From positions 1-33,427 of the forward strand of contig PKCK01000008.1 of assembly GCA_002862085.1 (NCBI GenBank): DNA of 33,427 bases. The letters run 5' to 3'. Positions within the stretch are counted from its first letter, which is position 1. Each line of letters opens with the position of its first letter. The translations under genes were made by a program, and so were the position numbers. Below, piece by piece: positions 31,957-33,427 of this stretch. This DNA is from Planctomycetota bacterium (GTDB lineage: Bacteria > Planctomycetota > UBA1135 > GCA-002686595). The notes under the pieces were generated by a model that searched no databases, was not told where the DNA came from, and saw nothing but the letters and a program-made list of their open reading frames with translations.

Positions 31957-33427
31957 TCACAGCTCGTCGAGCTCGAGCGGCGAGCGTTCCTGGCTGGACA
32001 GCTTGCGCGGAGCGCGCTCGCTGGCCAGCTTCTCGACTTCCAGAGGCCAGACCGCGGCGCCCCGGCGCCCCACCGCGAGGACCCAGGAGCCGCTCGCATC
32101 ACGGTCGAGGCTCGCGCCGATCACGTCGTCCGCGCCGCTGACCGTGCGGCCGCCACCGAGCGTGCGGAAGGGCGCGGGGCGCAGCAGGACCTCGCCGGAA
32201 CGGTCGTCCCAGACCTGCACGGTCCCATCCTTGGAGGCGGTGCAGATCAGATGGGCGCCGGGGTCGCTCCCGAATGCGAGGAGCTCGTCGCCATGCCGGA
32301 AGGTCGGCGAGATCAGGCGAGCCCTCCAGCCCTCGACGTCCGTCGACGCGGGGAGAGGCTCGGCGAGCGAGATGTGCCAGGCCGCCGCTATTTTCCCGGG
32401 CGCCGCTGCGACGAGCCCATCCGCGCCGGACCAAGCGAGCCGCAGCCGCACTCCTGGCGCGGCCATGACCTGTCCGAGCTCGGCCCCGCTCTCCGCGTCC
32501 CAGAGCATCACCGGGAAGCGCATCTCGCCCGTGAGGACTGCCGCGATCCGCGCGCCGTCCCCCGAGACGCAGAGCTCCGCCAGCGGCCCGCCAGCCGGAG
32601 CGAGGTCCGAGATCTCCAGGCGCCCGCCGGCGTGATCCACGCGCAGCAGCGCGCCGCTCTCGCGGGCCACGACGGCCGCGTCGTGGCGGGGCCGCAGCGC
32701 AGCGCTCACGCCAGGGTCAGCGCCGAGGTCCAGTTCGCTCCAGCCGGCGTCGGCGCTCCAGCGCAGGAGCTGGCCGCGCGCCGTCAGGGTCCAGACAGCG
32801 CCGCCGTCGTCGGAGACGGCGGACCAGAGCGGGGCCCCCACCTCCGACGCGCGACCGGGTACACGCTGCGCCACGGCACCCGCGGCGGCGTCGATCCTGG
32901 CGATCGACAGATCGCTCCCGAGCGAGACCAGCACGGGCGCCGCGTCCGCGACCAGAACGACACCTCCCGCGTCGGCCCCGCCCTCCTCGGGCCCGAAGGA
33001 GAGGACCTCGCAGGCCGGCTCGGCGCCGCTGGGGCCGCGCGGAGCTTCGAGCAACACGCCCGCCCCTTCGTCGTTCCACAGCGCGACCCGCTCGGTCCCC
33101 GGGACGAACGCGCCGCCGGAAGGCTCGACGACGCGGCCGTCCCTCCGCCACGCCAACCTGTGCGCGCCGGGATCCGGCGCGCCGCTCCAGACGTCGACGA
33201 ACGAGATGTTCCCGACGCCGAGCAACCGCTCGCCGCCCCTCGACCAGGTCAGCTCCTTCGGGAGCGCGACCTCCCTGTGGACCCGTACGACCTCGCCCGA
33301 ATCTGCGTGCAGGACCCGGGGAGGAGGGTCGGCGAGCCAGGACGCGCACGCGACCTCGGGGCGGCCAGGCCTGAAGGCGAGGTCTGCGATCCGGGGCCCG
33401 CCGGGGGCGGTCCAGATGAGACGGGCT
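31957..33427 (-). CDS. WD40-type beta-propeller protein, 5' end beyond the window
   Basis: The frame is open from the right edge to the stop at 31957, giving about 489 visible residues. Coding continues upstream of the TTG at 33225: the edge reads RLIWTAPGGPRIADLAFRPG and continues in the same propeller style. Blades recur about every 40-45 residues, for example LICTASKDGTVQVWDDRSGE and 'AAVLTGEMRFPVMLWDAESG', ending in VWD or LWD motifs. The C-terminal tail (KLASERAPRKLSSQERSPLE) is charged. In planctomycetes such propellers are often the C-terminal part of Ser/Thr kinases or of exported sensor proteins. No kinase or signal peptide is visible, because the N-terminus lies outside the window. 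Confidence 0.75.
   Translation of the reverse strand, partial: ARLIWTAPGGPRIADLAFRPGRPEVACASWLADPPPRVLHADSGEVVRVHREVALPKELTWSRGGERLLGVGNISFVDVWSGAPDPGAHRLAWRRDGRVVEPSGGAFVPGTERVALWNDEGAGVLLEAPRGPSGAEPACEVLSFGPEEGGADAGGVVLVADAAPVLVSLGSDLSIARIDAAAGAVAQRVPGRASEVGAPLWSAVSDDGGAVWTLTARGQLLRWSADAGWSELDLGADPGVSAALRPRHDAAVVARESGALLRVDHAGGRLEISDLAPAGGPLAELCVSGDGARIAAVLTGEMRFPVMLWDAESGAELGQVMAAPGVRLRLAWSGADGLVAAAPGKIAAAWHISLAEPLPASTDVEGWRARLISPTFRHGDELLAFGSDPGAHLICTASKDGTVQVWDDRSGEVLLRPAPFRTLGGGRTVSGADDVIGASLDRDASGSWVLAVGRRGAAVWPLEVEKLASERAPRKLSSQERSPLELDEL

Noticed and set aside
31317..32141. Plus-strand ORF crossing the secreted protein start and the intergenic region
   Set aside because: Mostly antisense of two accepted genes; composition is that of a GC-rich shadow.

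Overview
The window is a GC-rich (roughly 70% by eye) bacterial chromosome segment with weak Shine-Dalgarno signals. It most likely comes from a planctomycete. Two large secreted proteins share a C-terminal beta-rich domain, one carries a 'DxNxxGIPDEC' calcium-type motif typical of planctomycetal exported proteins, and there is a PDZ/alpha-toroid secreted protein and a WD40 propeller. No rRNA, tRNA, CRISPR array, insertion sequence or phage gene was seen. The species assignment is inference.

Left part (1-8500): the first codons of a secreted protein run off the left edge. Next come an apparent fusion of a ten-helix EamA transporter with a sialidase-like propeller, a tiny basic protein, apaH overlapping a SAM methyltransferase, thiD, a secreted PDZ/toroid protein, and a secreted protein with the shared C-terminal domain. 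Middle (8685-15007, minus strand): PEP carboxylase, a THUMP-type RNA methyltransferase, and a tightly coupled FAD oxidase/short-chain dehydrogenase pair that looks like DprE1/DprE2. A Rep/UvrD helicase (15415-17445) follows on the plus strand. Its downstream region folds on paper into a pseudoknot, a hairpin and a strong intrinsic terminator, so it may be a small structured RNA.

Centre of interest (18918-27710): a seven-gene plus-strand operon with overlapping or nearly touching genes. It encodes a coclaurine-N-methyltransferase-like CFA-family enzyme, an acyl desaturase, an FAD oxidoreductase, a DUF1365 protein, a second CFA-synthase-family methyltransferase, a DUF2878 membrane protein, and last a cobalamin-binding protein. 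That last protein has the complete W-x9-EH and DxHxxG signatures of CarH/LitR light sensors but no MerR DNA-binding domain. The operon ends at a perfect 19-bp hairpin that it shares with a convergent ECF sigma factor/RskA-like anti-sigma pair. Read together, this looks like a light- or oxidative-stress-linked membrane lipid remodelling system with an unusual photosensor.

Right part (27711-33427): a gene-poor stretch with a probably decayed coiled-coil gene, a small lysine-rich protein, the second secreted protein with the shared C-terminal domain, and a WD40-type propeller that runs off the right edge.
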